Positions 27,100-37,019 are shown, counted from the first letter of the stretch. The stretch: DNA of 64,000 nucleotides from JALOOX01 sp964557955 (GCA_964557955.1 CAZLCS010000017.1:33019-97018), one strand, 5' to 3'. A program made the numbers and translations. Notes: generated by a model not told the origin, from the sequence alone.

Positions 27100-27305
27100 A
27101 GTACACCTCCACGGCAAATGATGTCCATTTCGCCGCTCGTCATGCCGGCAATCTTTACCATGGAAATAGATTTCCATGCATGGGGGTGAGCGCCGCGGAT
27201 GCTCATGGCCGTTAAGCCGGCATCCAGCTTTTCTGTGGATTCCGGCCGGAAGACTGCCGGAATGACGACTCGAGAGGTGGACACTCTATTGTGTCGGCCT
27301 GTACT
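27100..27305. repeat. MITE-like repeat with a 57-bp internal insertion (copy C)
   Basis: Same ends (AGTACA/TGTACT) and nearly the same sequence as copy B 1.3 kb away. A 57-bp segment (27157-27213) containing the palindrome ATGGAAATAGATTTCCAT is inserted into the loop of the first hairpin. Nothing else is recognised in 26754-27518. Confidence 0.7.
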
Positions 27306-27518
27306 GGATGGTCAATGCACTGAATCCGCTGGTCTTTCAGGAAGGTTCTGCCATACTGGCCCAGTCTCTCAGTTCTGAGACGGAGATTGTGACGTCGGAA
27401 GAAGGCTCCGTGGTGTGAGCCTGAGACTCCTGAACGATGCGGCATGCGTTCGGGAGCCGCAGACCCCCAGCGGCTGCCCCATTGCATGCCGAGATGAGTC
27501 CGGGCGTATGGAGAAGCA

Positions 27519-28310
27519 ATGAGGATTTCTCCGAGGGAAGAGCTCCGAATGGCCATGGGGAGGCGGGCGCGGGCTTCGCGAAGTTTGAAGCCGGTCGGCG
27601 TGAGGCCCAACTGGGAGGACTACCCCAAAGAGGTTCGGGATGCGTTCGGGAGGGCCACGCGGGTCTATTATCCGAGCGTCCTCTACGAAGAGCTCTGTCG
27701 AACCCTGGGCAAGGAGACCTTTCCCCGCAACTACTACCGCTTCATGGGAAACAAGATTCTCCAGACCCAGCTGTTCCAGCTGCTGGAGATCCCCCACCCC
27801 CGAACCCGGCTCTATTACGGCCGCAATCGGCTGGAGCGCATCAAGGACGCGTTTCCTTATCCGTTCGTGGCCAAAACACCGGTCGGGTCGTCCAAGGGGA
27901 AGGGAGTCTTCCTGGTCCGTTGCGACCGGGATCTGCAGCACTATCTCGATGGGCACCGGCCTGCCTACATCCAGGAGTACCTTCCCATCGACCGGGACCT
28001 GCGTGTCGTCCTGATCGGGGCCCGGGTGGTGCATGCCTACTGGCGCATCCGCCGCCCCGGGGAATTCCGGGACAATGTGGCCCGGGGGGCGACGGTCTCC
28101 TTCGAAAACATCCCTCCCGAAGGCCTTCGGTTTGCGGCGGACGCGGCCCGCAGGTGCTCCTTCGACGAGGTCGGGCTGGACATCTGCCGGGCCGCCGGCC
28201 GGTACTTCATCCTGGAGGCGAACATGGTCTATGGCCTGGAAGGCTTTCGGCAGGCCGGGGTCGATCTTTACGCCGTCCTGGGGAAGATGCTGGACGACGG
28301 GCTCATCTGA
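27519..28310 (+). CDS. ATP-grasp (RimK-like) family protein
   Basis: 263 aa. ATP-grasp signatures are visible: PYPFVAKTPVGSSKGKGVFLV (the ATP-binding lysines and Gly-rich loop), YIQEYLPIDRDLRVVLIGARVVHAYWR and the Mg-binding FILEANMVYGLEG near the C-terminus. Family members form amide or peptide bonds using ATP; the substrate is unknown. The ATG at 27519 follows GGAGAAGC. There are no obvious operon partners; the next gene is convergent. Confidence 0.82.
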   Translation: MRISPREELRMAMGRRARASRSLKPVGVRPNWEDYPKEVRDAFGRATRVYYPSVLYEELCRTLGKETFPRNYYRFMGNKILQTQLFQLLEIPHPRTRLYYGRNRLERIKDAFPYPFVAKTPVGSSKGKGVFLVRCDRDLQHYLDGHRPAYIQEYLPIDRDLRVVLIGARVVHAYWRIRRPGEFRDNVARGATVSFENIPPEGLRFAADAARRCSFDEVGLDICRAAGRYFILEANMVYGLEGFRQAGVDLYAVLGKMLDDGLI

Positions 28311-28540
28311 GGCTCTCTCAAGCGATCAGCTTCCAGCCGCCGCCCGTCGGCAGTGGCGCCGGTTCACAGGGAGCTGCGCAGGACTCCCTCGAGATCGAAT
28401 CGGCGAAAAGCGCGCTGAACCTTCTCGGGCTCGCCGCTTCACTCGGCACGCACGCGCGTCCGCAGACGAAAATCTTCAAGTTTGAACACACGAAAAACGC
28501 GCTTCACTCGGCACGCGCGTGCGTCCGCAGACAGGTTCAG

Positions 28541-29836
28541 CTATTCGGGAATGAGGTCGTAATAGTAGATCATGGCGTCGGATCGGGAGATGATGCCGAT
28601 CACCCGGTCGTCCTGGACGACGGGGAGCCGCCCGACGTCGTGCCTGATCAGGATCCTCATGGCTTCGGCCACGGTGTGCATGGGGGTCACGGTGATCACC
28701 TTCCTGGACATGAAGGCCTTGACCGGCGAGTGCCACTGCCGGCTCTTCACCTTGTTGAGATCCCTCCTCGATATGATTCCGACGAGCTTCTCCCCTTCCA
28801 GGACGGGCATTCCCGAATAGCCCTTCTCATCCAGGATGGCGGCCGCCTCCTTCATGGGGGTATCGGGCGAGACGTGGTCCACGGGGAAGGACATGAGATC
28901 GCTGATCTGGACGGGGAGCTGCCGGTAGTCCTGGATGGCCTCGGAGAGCCAGACCTCGATGCCGTCCGGCGTTGCGGATTTCACGATGGCGGAGCCGGCC
29001 CCCGCGTGCCCGCCTCCTCCCAGGATGCGCATGACGGCTCCCACGTCGAAGCTGTCGACGCCGCTCCGCCCGATCACCATGCAGCGGTCGGCCCGGGAGT
29101 CCCGGAAGATGCCGAAGGCAACGTCCACATTGACAATGTTCCGATACATGCTGACCACTTCGGCCAGGCCCGGCGTGTGGCCGTCGAGGTCCATCTTGCT
29201 GACACTCATGCGGTAGCCGTTGACCTTCAAGCGCTTGGCATCGGCGAGCATTCTGAAAAGGATCTCCTTCTGCTGCGGGCCGTAGGTGGGTCGCAGAATG
29301 GTCTGGATGACCTTGAGATCGGCATCCCTTTCCAGCAGGAAGGCTGCGGCGCGCAGATCCTGCGGGGTCGTGGAGGGAAAGGTCAGGTGCCCCGTGTCCT
29401 CGTAAATCCCGGCCAGGAAGAGGGTCGCGCAGATCGGGGAGAAGTCGATCCCGCGCTCACGGATGGCGCCCACGAGCAGCGTCGTGGCGGCTCCCACGGC
29501 TTCCTGGCAGGACCAGGTGGGGGTGATGTCCCCGATGTCGGGGTGGTGGTCCCAGACGTGCACCTCGATATCCGTGCGCTGCATCAGGCCGTCCAGACCC
29601 TCGAGACGCATCCAGCGATTGGCGTCCACTACGATGAGGCGGTAAATGGAGCCGAGATCCAGGTCCCGGACCGACCGGAGCTCGAAGAGATCCTTGTGGA
29701 TGGAGAGAAAGCTCCGGACATTCTGGTTGACGCTCGACGGGAGCAACGGCTGGGCGCCGGGGTAGAGCAGGGATGCCGCCACGAGAGAGGCCAGCGCATC
29801 GAAATCGGTATTCTTGTGGGCGGAGATGATCTGCAC
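28541..29836 (-). CDS. DHH/DHHA1 phosphoesterase with two CBS domains
   Basis: 431 aa from GTG 29836, which has AAAGGAG 9 bases upstream; the longer frame to 29896 lacks such a site. Order: DHH domain (ISAHKNTDFDALASL, VVDANRW, VWDHHPDIGD), DHHA1 domain (GGGGHAGAGSAIVKSA near 300) and two CBS repeats (LMSFPVDHVSPDTPMKEAAAIL; FMSRKVITVTPMHTVAEAMRIL). In many deltaproteobacteria this arrangement is fused to a tRNA nucleotidyltransferase/poly(A) polymerase head; here the protein stops right after the second CBS. It may act on nucleotides or oligonucleotides, with CBS sensing adenosine ligands. Confidence 0.88.
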   Translation of the reverse strand: MQIISAHKNTDFDALASLVAASLLYPGAQPLLPSSVNQNVRSFLSIHKDLFELRSVRDLDLGSIYRLIVVDANRWMRLEGLDGLMQRTDIEVHVWDHHPDIGDITPTWSCQEAVGAATTLLVGAIRERGIDFSPICATLFLAGIYEDTGHLTFPSTTPQDLRAAAFLLERDADLKVIQTILRPTYGPQQKEILFRMLADAKRLKVNGYRMSVSKMDLDGHTPGLAEVVSMYRNIVNVDVAFGIFRDSRADRCMVIGRSGVDSFDVGAVMRILGGGGHAGAGSAIVKSATPDGIEVWLSEAIQDYRQLPVQISDLMSFPVDHVSPDTPMKEAAAILDEKGYSGMPVLEGEKLVGIISRRDLNKVKSRQWHSPVKAFMSRKVITVTPMHTVAEAMRILIRHDVGRLPVVQDDRVIGIISRSDAMIYYYDLIPE

Positions 29837-30138
29837 CGCGTTCGCTCCTTTCGGTTCCGGGCAAAACCACTCAACTGCAGGGATCAGGCAGGGCACGCTC
29901 CTTCCGCCGCAGGACGGGCATCCGGCCGCCTGAATACCACGCGCAATGTCAGGGGGGATAGCAATAGATCGAAAGAATCACGGGGACGCTTGAGCATCTC
30001 CACGAGTCTTTTCGATTTCTCCTCCATGTTTCTTGATCATGATTCGAGTGCAGGGCGGGATTCCTTTTCGCCGTAGAGGTCCAGAGGCCCAGGGACGGCT
30101 TTGGGCAGGGAGTGGGAGACACCCCCTGCTTCTGATGG

Positions 30139-30450
30139 TCAGTGACCCAGGCTCATGTCCATGTACCCTCCGGCTCTCGCGGGCTCGGGACGGCTCTCGT
30201 TCCAGCATTCCCGCTTCTGCCAGAGGATGTCGGCGAGAGTTGCCACGGCCTGATCGCGCCACTGCTCTCCCGAACACGAGGTGATGAGAGGGATGGGCGT
30301 CTCGGATTCCGCATCCCGGATGAACAGCCCTCGTCCTTTCTCCTTCATCAGCTGAATGTTGAGATCCGGGTTGCCTTCCATATGCCGGTCCAGGATGCGA
30401 CCGGCTATCTCCGCCGCATCGTCACGGGTTCTGATGCGCTGTTCGATCAT
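30139..30450 (-). CDS. Hypothetical protein
   Basis: 103 aa from ATG 30450, with a strong GAGGAGG site just upstream. The sequence (MIEQRIRTRDDAAEIAGRILDRHMEGNPDLNIQLMK...) is soluble, mixed alpha/beta and has no motif I recognise. Its clear ribosome site and normal codon use suggest a real gene. The 29837-30138 interval upstream of the DHH-CBS gene contains nothing I can support. Confidence 0.55.
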   Translation of the reverse strand: MIEQRIRTRDDAAEIAGRILDRHMEGNPDLNIQLMKEKGRGLFIRDAESETPIPLITSCSGEQWRDQAVATLADILWQKRECWNESRPEPARAGGYMDMSLGH

Positions 30451-30654
30451 GATATCCTCCTCAAACTTCCGTGCAGGAGACCAGGTCCTCAGCGGCGGCG
30501 CCTGAAGGCTCCATCGCCGATCGACCCAAGTCCTCACGGATCAAGGTCCTCCTGCACCTGAAGAAACTGAAACCCTTTCTTTCCCTTCAATCTAATCCCT
30601 GTCGGGCAAGCTTTCGAGCTCACGGGCCTGTCCGAGAATGGTCTTTTCGAGCAA

Positions 30655-30735
30655 AAGCGAGAAATCTCGTTCATCGCAACACCACGGGTTTGTGAGATTT
30701 CTCTCTCCGCTACGCTCCGTTCGAAATGACAAAAA
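30655..30735. repeat. Dispersed palindromic repeat (GAGAAATCTCG / CGAGATTTCTC type)
   Basis: GCGAGAAATCTCGTTC and TGTGAGATTTCTCTC form the arms and are followed by CCGTTCGAAATGAC. It resembles REP-like intergenic repeats. Confidence 0.45.
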
Positions 30736-30817
30736 GGTGCTCTCGGACAGGCTCCCAAAACCTTCCGAAAACAGGGGGCCGCGGCTCTGAATCGATGCCT
30801 GCCCGCTCGCTTCCCAC

Positions 30818-30943
30818 AACTCAAAACCACAAACCAGAAACCACAAACCAGAAACCACAAACCAGAAACTAGAAACCAGAAACTAGAGACTAGAAACTAG
30901 AAACTAGAAACCCGAAACCCGAAACCCGAAACCCGCAACCGCC
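30818..30943. repeat. Degenerate heptamer tandem repeat (GAAACYM)
   Basis: About 17 units of GAAACCA, GAAACTA and GAAACCC follow one another up to the recN stop codon. Shorter runs of the same units occur at 35742-35776 and (complementary) 38160-38212. Confidence 0.75.
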
Positions 30944-30944
30944 C

Positions 30945-32648
30945 TCACCCCCCTTCCTCCCCCCGCCTGAGGATTTCCTCGGCATGGGCGCGGGTGGTGT
31001 CGGAAATGGCGATGCCGCCCAGCATGCGGGAGAGCTCGTCAATCCTCTCTTCGCGGCTGAGGAGGCGGATTTGGGTGAAGGTCTGCTCGTCCCGGCTCTC
31101 CTTGGCCACCCGGTAGTGGTGCTCGCCGTAGCAGGCGATCTGGGGGAGGTGGGTGATGCAGATGACTTGCTGTCTGCCCGCGAGCCGCTTGAGCTGGAGA
31201 CCCACCAGTTCGGCGATGCGGCCTCCGATTCCGGCGTCCACTTCATCGAAGACCAGTGTCTCGGCCTCTCCCTTCCGTCCGAGAAGGCTTTTCAACGCCA
31301 GGAGGATTCGAGACAGCTCGCCCCCGGACGCCACCTTGGCGAGCGGCTTCAGATCCTCTCCCGGGTTGGCCGAAAGGAGAAACTCCACTCGATCGATGCC
31401 GTTCGCGGTGAAGGGGGGATCCTGGGCACCGGCCGCACCCTCCCCGGGGACCTCCTCGAACCGCGTCTCGAAGCGGGCCCTGAGCATGTCGAGGGAGCCC
31501 AGCACGGCCTGCACGTCGGTCTCGAGACTGCGGGCCGCCTCACGCCGCCTTTCCGAAAGCACGGCCGCCTCGGCCAGGTATCGTCCCCGCAGTTCTTCGA
31601 GGGATCTTCTCAGGCTGTCCTCCCGGAGGTCCACGTCCTCTTCGGAGGAAAGCTCCCCCCTGAGCTCCTCCCGGCGCTGGATCATGGCTTCCAGGCTTCC
31701 GCCGTATTTTCTGGCAAGCCGCTGGAGCTGAGCCAGCCGCTCCTCCACTGCGGAAAGCCTCTGAGGGTCGACGGTGATCCTGTGCGCGTAATGCTGGACG
31801 CCGTGGGCCAGCTCTTCGAGATGAATCCTCGCCTCCTGAAGGTGGACCGAGAGGGGATGCAGCGAAGGATCGATCCTGAGGAGGGTTTCCAGGTCCTTTT
31901 CCACCCCGGAGAGCTGCTCGAGGACGGCGCCGCGGCCGGCGTAGAGGACCTGGTTGGCCCGCTCGGCCGCCTCCCTCAGGGTGGCCGCATGGTGCAGGAG
32001 GTTCCGCTCCTGCTCGAGTTCCGCGTCTTCGCCGGGAATGAGCCTGGCGGCTTCGAGCTCCTGGAGCTGGAACTTCATGTAGTCGAGCTTTTCGGCCCGT
32101 TCCCTGCGGGTCCTGATGAGCCGTTTCAGCGCCTCCTGCACCTCCGTCCACTCTGCAAAGATCTCCCGCACGCGGCCGCAGAGGGAGTCCAGGCCGCCAT
32201 AGGTGTCGAGGAGCTCCAGGTGCAGGGTGGTATCCAGGAGGAGCTGGTGTTCGTGCTGGCCGGAGATGGAAATGAGACCCCGTGACAGGGACTGGAGCTG
32301 CTGCAGGCTGACTGCCTGGTCGTTCACGAAGATCCGGTTCTTTCCGCTCCTGCTGATGCTGCGGCGGATGGTGAGGGATTCGGCAGGGTCCAGGCCCTGG
32401 GCCTCCAGCCTGCGGAGGAGGGCTGCCGGGTCCTCCGAAAAGAGAAACGAGGCTTCGACGGAGGCTTCCCGGGTGCCGGTTCGGATCATCTCCTGCGACG
32501 CCCGGCTGCCGAGGATCAGGTTCACGGCACCGATGAGGATGGATTTTCCCGCCCCCGTCTCGCCGGATATGACGTTGAGTCCTTCTCTGAAGCCGATCTC
32601 GAGGTCCCGGATGATAGCGAAGTTGTGAACCGTCAATTCGTGGAGCAC
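30945..32648 (-). CDS. recN: DNA repair protein RecN
   Basis: 567 aa from GTG 32648, behind AGGAGG; the longer frame to 32720 reads through a repeat. It is an SMC-like ATPase: the N-terminus LHELTVHNFAIIRDLEIGF, Walker A GETGAGKS near 31, a coiled-coil middle (residues ~150-370), the signature LASGGELSRILLALK near 430 and Walker B LVFDEVDAGIGG near 458. It acts in recombinational repair of double-strand breaks. Length is normal for the family. Both ends abut repeats: a heptamer array at the stop and a CACCACGAAG half-arm just upstream of the start. Confidence 0.96.
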   Translation of the reverse strand: MLHELTVHNFAIIRDLEIGFREGLNVISGETGAGKSILIGAVNLILGSRASQEMIRTGTREASVEASFLFSEDPAALLRRLEAQGLDPAESLTIRRSISRSGKNRIFVNDQAVSLQQLQSLSRGLISISGQHEHQLLLDTTLHLELLDTYGGLDSLCGRVREIFAEWTEVQEALKRLIRTRRERAEKLDYMKFQLQELEAARLIPGEDAELEQERNLLHHAATLREAAERANQVLYAGRGAVLEQLSGVEKDLETLLRIDPSLHPLSVHLQEARIHLEELAHGVQHYAHRITVDPQRLSAVEERLAQLQRLARKYGGSLEAMIQRREELRGELSSEEDVDLREDSLRRSLEELRGRYLAEAAVLSERRREAARSLETDVQAVLGSLDMLRARFETRFEEVPGEGAAGAQDPPFTANGIDRVEFLLSANPGEDLKPLAKVASGGELSRILLALKSLLGRKGEAETLVFDEVDAGIGGRIAELVGLQLKRLAGRQQVICITHLPQIACYGEHHYRVAKESRDEQTFTQIRLLSREERIDELSRMLGGIAISDTTRAHAEEILRRGEEGG

Positions 32649-32675
32649 GCTGCAGAATCCTCCTTTTTGCTGTTC

Positions 32676-32703
32676 ACCACGAAGGGCGCGAAGAGCACGA
32701 GGG
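32676..32703. repeat. Half-arm of the CACCACGAAG repeat family
   Basis: TTCACCACGAAGGGCGCGAA followed by GAGCACGAG: 9-bp periodic, with no matching inverted arm nearby. Confidence 0.5.
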
Positions 32704-32917
32704 GACAAGGGAGTCTCCATAAATTCTTTGGGATTCCTATCACAAATCTGCTAAATTCAACAATTCTGTTTTCTGGTGATACGGTGCGGGCTTGCCGGCG
32801 CCTCCCGATGGGGGCTCGATCCACTCGAGCTGTTCTGAATGCCCCTGGAGCTGCGCGAATCCGCCGACGGCGGCTCCCACCCGAAATATCGGCGTCTGCA
32901 GGAAGGTGCGACGGATC

Positions 32918-35584
32918 ATGTGGAAGTTCTGGCAATGGTACCAGGAAGCCAAGGGGCTCACGGTGTCCAGCGACCCCTACGGATATTCGGTGGGCGAACG
33001 CCCCACATTTCTGCTGAGAAGTGTTTTCGAGCGGTTCATCGCCAAGACGTCCATGCCCGAGGACCAGCAGAAACAGCTCGAAGCGCTGGCTCGGCAGGGG
33101 ACGGTGGTTTACGCTGCAGAATACCGGTCCCAGTTTGACTTCATCTATCTCAACCTGCGCCTCCACCAGCTGGGTCTTCCCAAGCCGACTTTCCTCTTCG
33201 ATCTGCATCCCTACTTCTGGCAGCCCAGGTTCTACGCGGCCAGGCTCATGGGTTACCACCTCTACCGCACGGTGCGCATGCAGGGACTGCCCGACCCCTA
33301 CCCCGACGGATACTACCGCCGCAAGATCCAGGAAGGCCAATCCGGGCTGTTATTCCTCGTGGGGAAGCGGGGCTACTATGAGCGGGCCATCCGGGTTGGA
33401 AACGACCCGCTGGAGCACCTGCTCGACATCCAGGGGCAGATGGAAAGGCCGATCTTTGTGGTTCCGCTGGTGCTGCTCTACAGCCGCAGCCCGGACCGGG
33501 AGCGCCGCGGCCTGCAGCAGGTCTTTCGCGGACCGCGGGAGAGGGCCGGTGTCCTCAGGAAGTGGTGGCGGCTGGCCCAGGGGGCGTCTCTCACCGTGCT
33601 CGAGGCCGGGGAGGCTCTCAACCTCCAGGAAGTGCTTCCCGAGCTTTCCGAAAAGCTTTCCGAGCGCCGCAAGCAGGTGTTCCAGCTGCGCCGCGAGCTC
33701 ATCGATTCCGTCGACAAGATCCGTCGGGCCATCGTCGGGCCGACCCTCAAGAGCAAGCTCGAGCTCAAGGAAATCATCCTCCACCATCCGCGGCTCGAGA
33801 CCTTCATGCAGCGCCGCGCCCGCTCCTCCAAGCAGGAGATGTGGAAGATCCGGGCGGAAGCGGACCATTACCTGGAAGAAATCGCTGCGGACTACAACTA
33901 CACGCTGATCCGGGTCGGCGAGAGCGTGCTGAAATGGATGTGGAACAATCTTTTCGACGGCGTCGAAGTCGACATGGAAAGCCTCGCCCGCGTCAAGAAT
34001 GCGGCGCGCCACAACACCATCGTGTACATCCCGTGCCACAAGAGCCACATCGATTACCTCATTCTCTCCTTCATTCTCTTCGACAACAGCCTGTACACGC
34101 CGTTCATCGCGGCCGGAAAGAATCTCTCCTTCTGGCCGCTCGGCTCCATCTTCAGGCGGGGGGGCGCCTTCTTCATCCGGCGCAGCTTCAAGGGACAGAA
34201 GTTTTATGCCGAGGTCTTCACCCTCTACGTCAAGACGATGGTGCAGCTGGGGCACAACATCGAGTTTTTCATCGAGGGGGGGCGGAGCCGGACCGGCAAG
34301 ATGGTGCTGCCCAAGCTCGGACTGCTGGCTATTCTCCTGCAGGCCGTGGAAGAGGGGTTCTGCGACGACCTGGTGTTCGTTCCGACCTCCATTTGCTATG
34401 ACCGGATCCCCGAAGAGGATGCCTACGCCAAGGAGCTGTCCGGGGGCGCCAAGGTGGATGAGAACATCGGGCAGCTGGTCCGGGCGCGGCGGTTCCTGAA
34501 AAAGCGGTATGGAAGGGTTTACGTGCAGTTCGCCGAGCCCATATCCTACCAGCGCTACATCGAACGGCGGAACCTGGACCTCTCGAAGCTCCGGCCCCGC
34601 GACCGCCACGCCATGTACCGGGACTTCGCCTATCGCATCATCAACAGCATCAACCAGTCCTCGCTCGTGACGCCCCACGCCCTCGTGGCTTCAGCCCTGC
34701 TCTCGGCCTCCCGGGGCGGGGTGACCATGGCGGAGTTCCAGGACGTCTGCCGCCAGTTCCACGGCTACCTGACCGACCAGGGAATCCAGCTGTCCAAGAC
34801 CCTGCGCAACTACGAGACCGCTGTGAGCGAAACCCTCTCCGACTTCGAGCGCAGCAAGGTCATCGGCAAGCTCAAGGACGAGGACGACGACCTCGAGGAG
34901 GAGGTCTTCACCATCGATGACGGGAAGCGGCTGACCCTCGAATACTACAAGAACAACATCATCCACTTCCTGCTTCCGGCCGCCTACGTGGCGACGTCGA
35001 TCCTGGCGCAGCAGACGTTCCGGTTCAGCATCGCCCAGATCCTCGAAGACGTGGCGTTCATGAAGAACTTCTTCAAGTACGAGTTCGTCTTCGACAACGA
35101 GCTGGACGACGAAGACCTGGTCGCAGGGGTGCTCAGGATCTTCGAGCAGAGGGACTGGCTGCATCGCCTCGGGGAAAGTGATCAGCCCTTTATCCTGTCC
35201 CACGGCGGACTTCGGACGGCCCACGCCTTCCATGGGCTTCTCCGGAGCTATTTCGAAGGCTACTGGCTGGTGCTTCGAGCCTTCCGGTATCTTCAGAAGA
35301 AGCCTTACACGGAAAAGGACTTCATGAAGAAGGTTTTCAACCTGGGCCAGAAGACGCTCAAGCTCGAGCTGATCGATCGGCCGGAGTCGGTCTCCAAGAT
35401 CATGTTCGGAAACGCCCTGAACTATTACCTGGAGCGGGGGCTGATCGAAAAGAGGCTGGAGGAGGACAAGGGAAAGGAAAAGGGCCAGGAGTGCTACGCC
35501 GACACGGGAAACCGCCTGCTCATCCAGGACTACAGCCGCCAGATCAGCCGGTTCCTGAGGTCGCCGCGGTTCACGCTGCAGTGA
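32918..35584 (+). CDS. plsB: Glycerol-3-phosphate 1-O-acyltransferase (PlsB family)
   Basis: 888 aa from ATG 32918 with AGGAAGG upstream. The acyltransferase core has the HX4D motif HKSHIDYL (~374), a second block with FFIRRSF (~425), the substrate-binding block IEFFIEGGRSRTGK (~446-460) and a later VFVPTSICYDRIPE. It acylates sn-glycerol-3-phosphate at the membrane, the first step of phospholipid synthesis. A first acyltransferase-like half (residues 1-250) precedes the core and makes the protein a little longer than the E. coli enzyme (~800 aa). Confidence 0.9.
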   Translation: MWKFWQWYQEAKGLTVSSDPYGYSVGERPTFLLRSVFERFIAKTSMPEDQQKQLEALARQGTVVYAAEYRSQFDFIYLNLRLHQLGLPKPTFLFDLHPYFWQPRFYAARLMGYHLYRTVRMQGLPDPYPDGYYRRKIQEGQSGLLFLVGKRGYYERAIRVGNDPLEHLLDIQGQMERPIFVVPLVLLYSRSPDRERRGLQQVFRGPRERAGVLRKWWRLAQGASLTVLEAGEALNLQEVLPELSEKLSERRKQVFQLRRELIDSVDKIRRAIVGPTLKSKLELKEIILHHPRLETFMQRRARSSKQEMWKIRAEADHYLEEIAADYNYTLIRVGESVLKWMWNNLFDGVEVDMESLARVKNAARHNTIVYIPCHKSHIDYLILSFILFDNSLYTPFIAAGKNLSFWPLGSIFRRGGAFFIRRSFKGQKFYAEVFTLYVKTMVQLGHNIEFFIEGGRSRTGKMVLPKLGLLAILLQAVEEGFCDDLVFVPTSICYDRIPEEDAYAKELSGGAKVDENIGQLVRARRFLKKRYGRVYVQFAEPISYQRYIERRNLDLSKLRPRDRHAMYRDFAYRIINSINQSSLVTPHALVASALLSASRGGVTMAEFQDVCRQFHGYLTDQGIQLSKTLRNYETAVSETLSDFERSKVIGKLKDEDDDLEEEVFTIDDGKRLTLEYYKNNIIHFLLPAAYVATSILAQQTFRFSIAQILEDVAFMKNFFKYEFVFDNELDDEDLVAGVLRIFEQRDWLHRLGESDQPFILSHGGLRTAHAFHGLLRSYFEGYWLVLRAFRYLQKKPYTEKDFMKKVFNLGQKTLKLELIDRPESVSKIMFGNALNYYLERGLIEKRLEEDKGKEKGQECYADTGNRLLIQDYSRQISRFLRSPRFTLQ

Positions 35585-35741
35585 GATTTTTCTGGAGCTC
35601 GACGGGGTATTGTTTTAAGAGCTAGTCTGGAAGATAGGGTTTTTCACCGCGAAGCGGCAAAGCAAGCCGAGAAAGGCGGAAATACTAGAATAGTTTTGTG
35701 TCAGGGGCCTTTCACCTCAGCGGTGAGGGGGCAGTTGTAAA

Positions 35742-35776
35742 CCCGCAACTCGAAACGCGAAACTCGAAACCAGTTT
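35742..35776. repeat. Short heptamer run (GAAACTC type)
   Basis: About five units of AACCCGC/AACTCGA/AACGCGA just upstream of ilvE, of the same type as 30818-30943. A decayed CACCGCGAAG arm lies at 35645-35680. Confidence 0.5.
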
Positions 35777-35797
35777 TTTGTCATGGGAGGCGTTGAG

Positions 35798-36874
35798 ATG
35801 GAGATCAGGATCGAGCCAGCGGATGCCGCCAGGCGGCGTCCGAAACCTGCGGACGAAAGCAAGCTCATTTTTGGAAAGACATTCAGCGATCACATGTTCA
35901 TGATGAACTACGTTGCAGGGAAGGGCTGGACTGACCCGCGTGTCGTCCCCTACCAGGCCATGGCCATGGACCCGGCGGCCATGGTGCTCCACTACGGGCA
36001 GGGGATCTTCGAGGGGCTCAAGGCCTACCGGTGCAGGGACGGCCGCATCACCCTCTTTCGCCCGGCCAAGAACTGCGAGCGTATGAACCGGTCCGCCCGC
36101 CGCCTGTGCATGCCGGAAATCGAGGTGGATTTTCAGATCAAGGCCATCGAAACCCTTTTGAAGCTGGATGTGGACTGGGTGCCGCACAGCATCGGATCGT
36201 CCCTCTACATCCGTCCGACCATGATCGCGAGCGAGCCGGCTCTCGGAGTGAGGCCGGCCAAAGAGTACATCTATTTCATCATCACGGGGCCCGTGGGGGC
36301 TTACTACCCCGAAGGCTTCAACCCGATCAGCATCTATGTTTCGGACGAGTATGTGCGAGCCGTCCGGGGCGGCGTCGGCGATTCCAAGACCATGGCGAAC
36401 TACGCGGCGAGCCTTTATGCCGCCGAGATGGCGAAGAAGAAGGGGTTCACCCAGGTGCTGTGGCTCGATGCGGTGGAGCGCCGCTACATCGAAGAGGTGG
36501 GCACCATGAACATCTTCTTCAGGATCGGAGATGAGCTCGTGACACCGCCGCTCAGCGGATCCATCCTGCCCGGGGTCACGAGGGACTCGGTCCTTCAGAT
36601 GGCGAACCACTGGGGCATCACGGTCCACGAGCGCATGATCAGCATCGATGAGGTCATCGGGGCCATCGAATCGGGGGCCATGAAGGAGGTTTTCGGCACC
36701 GGAACTGCCGCCGTGATTTCGCCCGTCGGCGCCATCAGCTACAAGGAGGAGAGCTTCCGGATCGGAAACGGGAGTGTCGGCGAGCTTTCCCAGAAGCTCT
36801 ATGACGAAATCGTGGCTATTCAGTACGGTGAAAAGGAAGACCCCTTCGGTTGGGTGCACACCGTGAAGGTTTGA
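35798..36874 (+). CDS. ilvE: Branched-chain amino acid aminotransferase
   Basis: 358 aa, PLP fold type IV, class II BCAT. The ATG at 35798 sits after GGGAGGCG. Motifs: LHYGQGIFEGLKAYR near 68, RPTMIASEPALGVRP, the Schiff-base Lys in GGVGDSKTMANYAAS near 198 and WLDAVERRYIEEVGTMNIFF, then FGTGTAAVISPVG. It transfers the amino group between glutamate and Leu/Ile/Val keto acids. It is probably a single-gene unit since a terminator follows. Confidence 0.95.
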   Translation: MEIRIEPADAARRRPKPADESKLIFGKTFSDHMFMMNYVAGKGWTDPRVVPYQAMAMDPAAMVLHYGQGIFEGLKAYRCRDGRITLFRPAKNCERMNRSARRLCMPEIEVDFQIKAIETLLKLDVDWVPHSIGSSLYIRPTMIASEPALGVRPAKEYIYFIITGPVGAYYPEGFNPISIYVSDEYVRAVRGGVGDSKTMANYAASLYAAEMAKKKGFTQVLWLDAVERRYIEEVGTMNIFFRIGDELVTPPLSGSILPGVTRDSVLQMANHWGITVHERMISIDEVIGAIESGAMKEVFGTGTAAVISPVGAISYKEESFRIGNGSVGELSQKLYDEIVAIQYGEKEDPFGWVHTVKV

Positions 36875-36976
36875 CCCTGGTGGGAATCGGGAGAGGGGTA
36901 TTGAATTCCCGGATGGGGATAGTTATTATTGAATCGTAAGGTTGACAGCATGTCGCCTTCTCCTAACCCCTCCTGG

Positions 36977-37019
36977 CCCCGTTCGGCTTTCCCCCTCCGG
37001 CTGAACGGGGTTTCCTTTT
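36977..37019 (+). terminator. Rho-independent terminator after ilvE
   Basis: CCCCGTTC / GAACGGGG stem with an 18-nt pyrimidine-rich loop, then TTTCCTTTT. Confidence 0.75.

Noticed and set aside
27437..30076. 879-codon open frame on +
   Set aside because: It crosses the ATP-grasp gene in a wrong frame and the DHH-CBS gene antisense; explained by high GC.
32760..32917. Structured RNA in the GC-rich leader of plsB
   Set aside because: No match to SRP RNA, 6S RNA, tmRNA or a known riboswitch core; left as unassigned leader.
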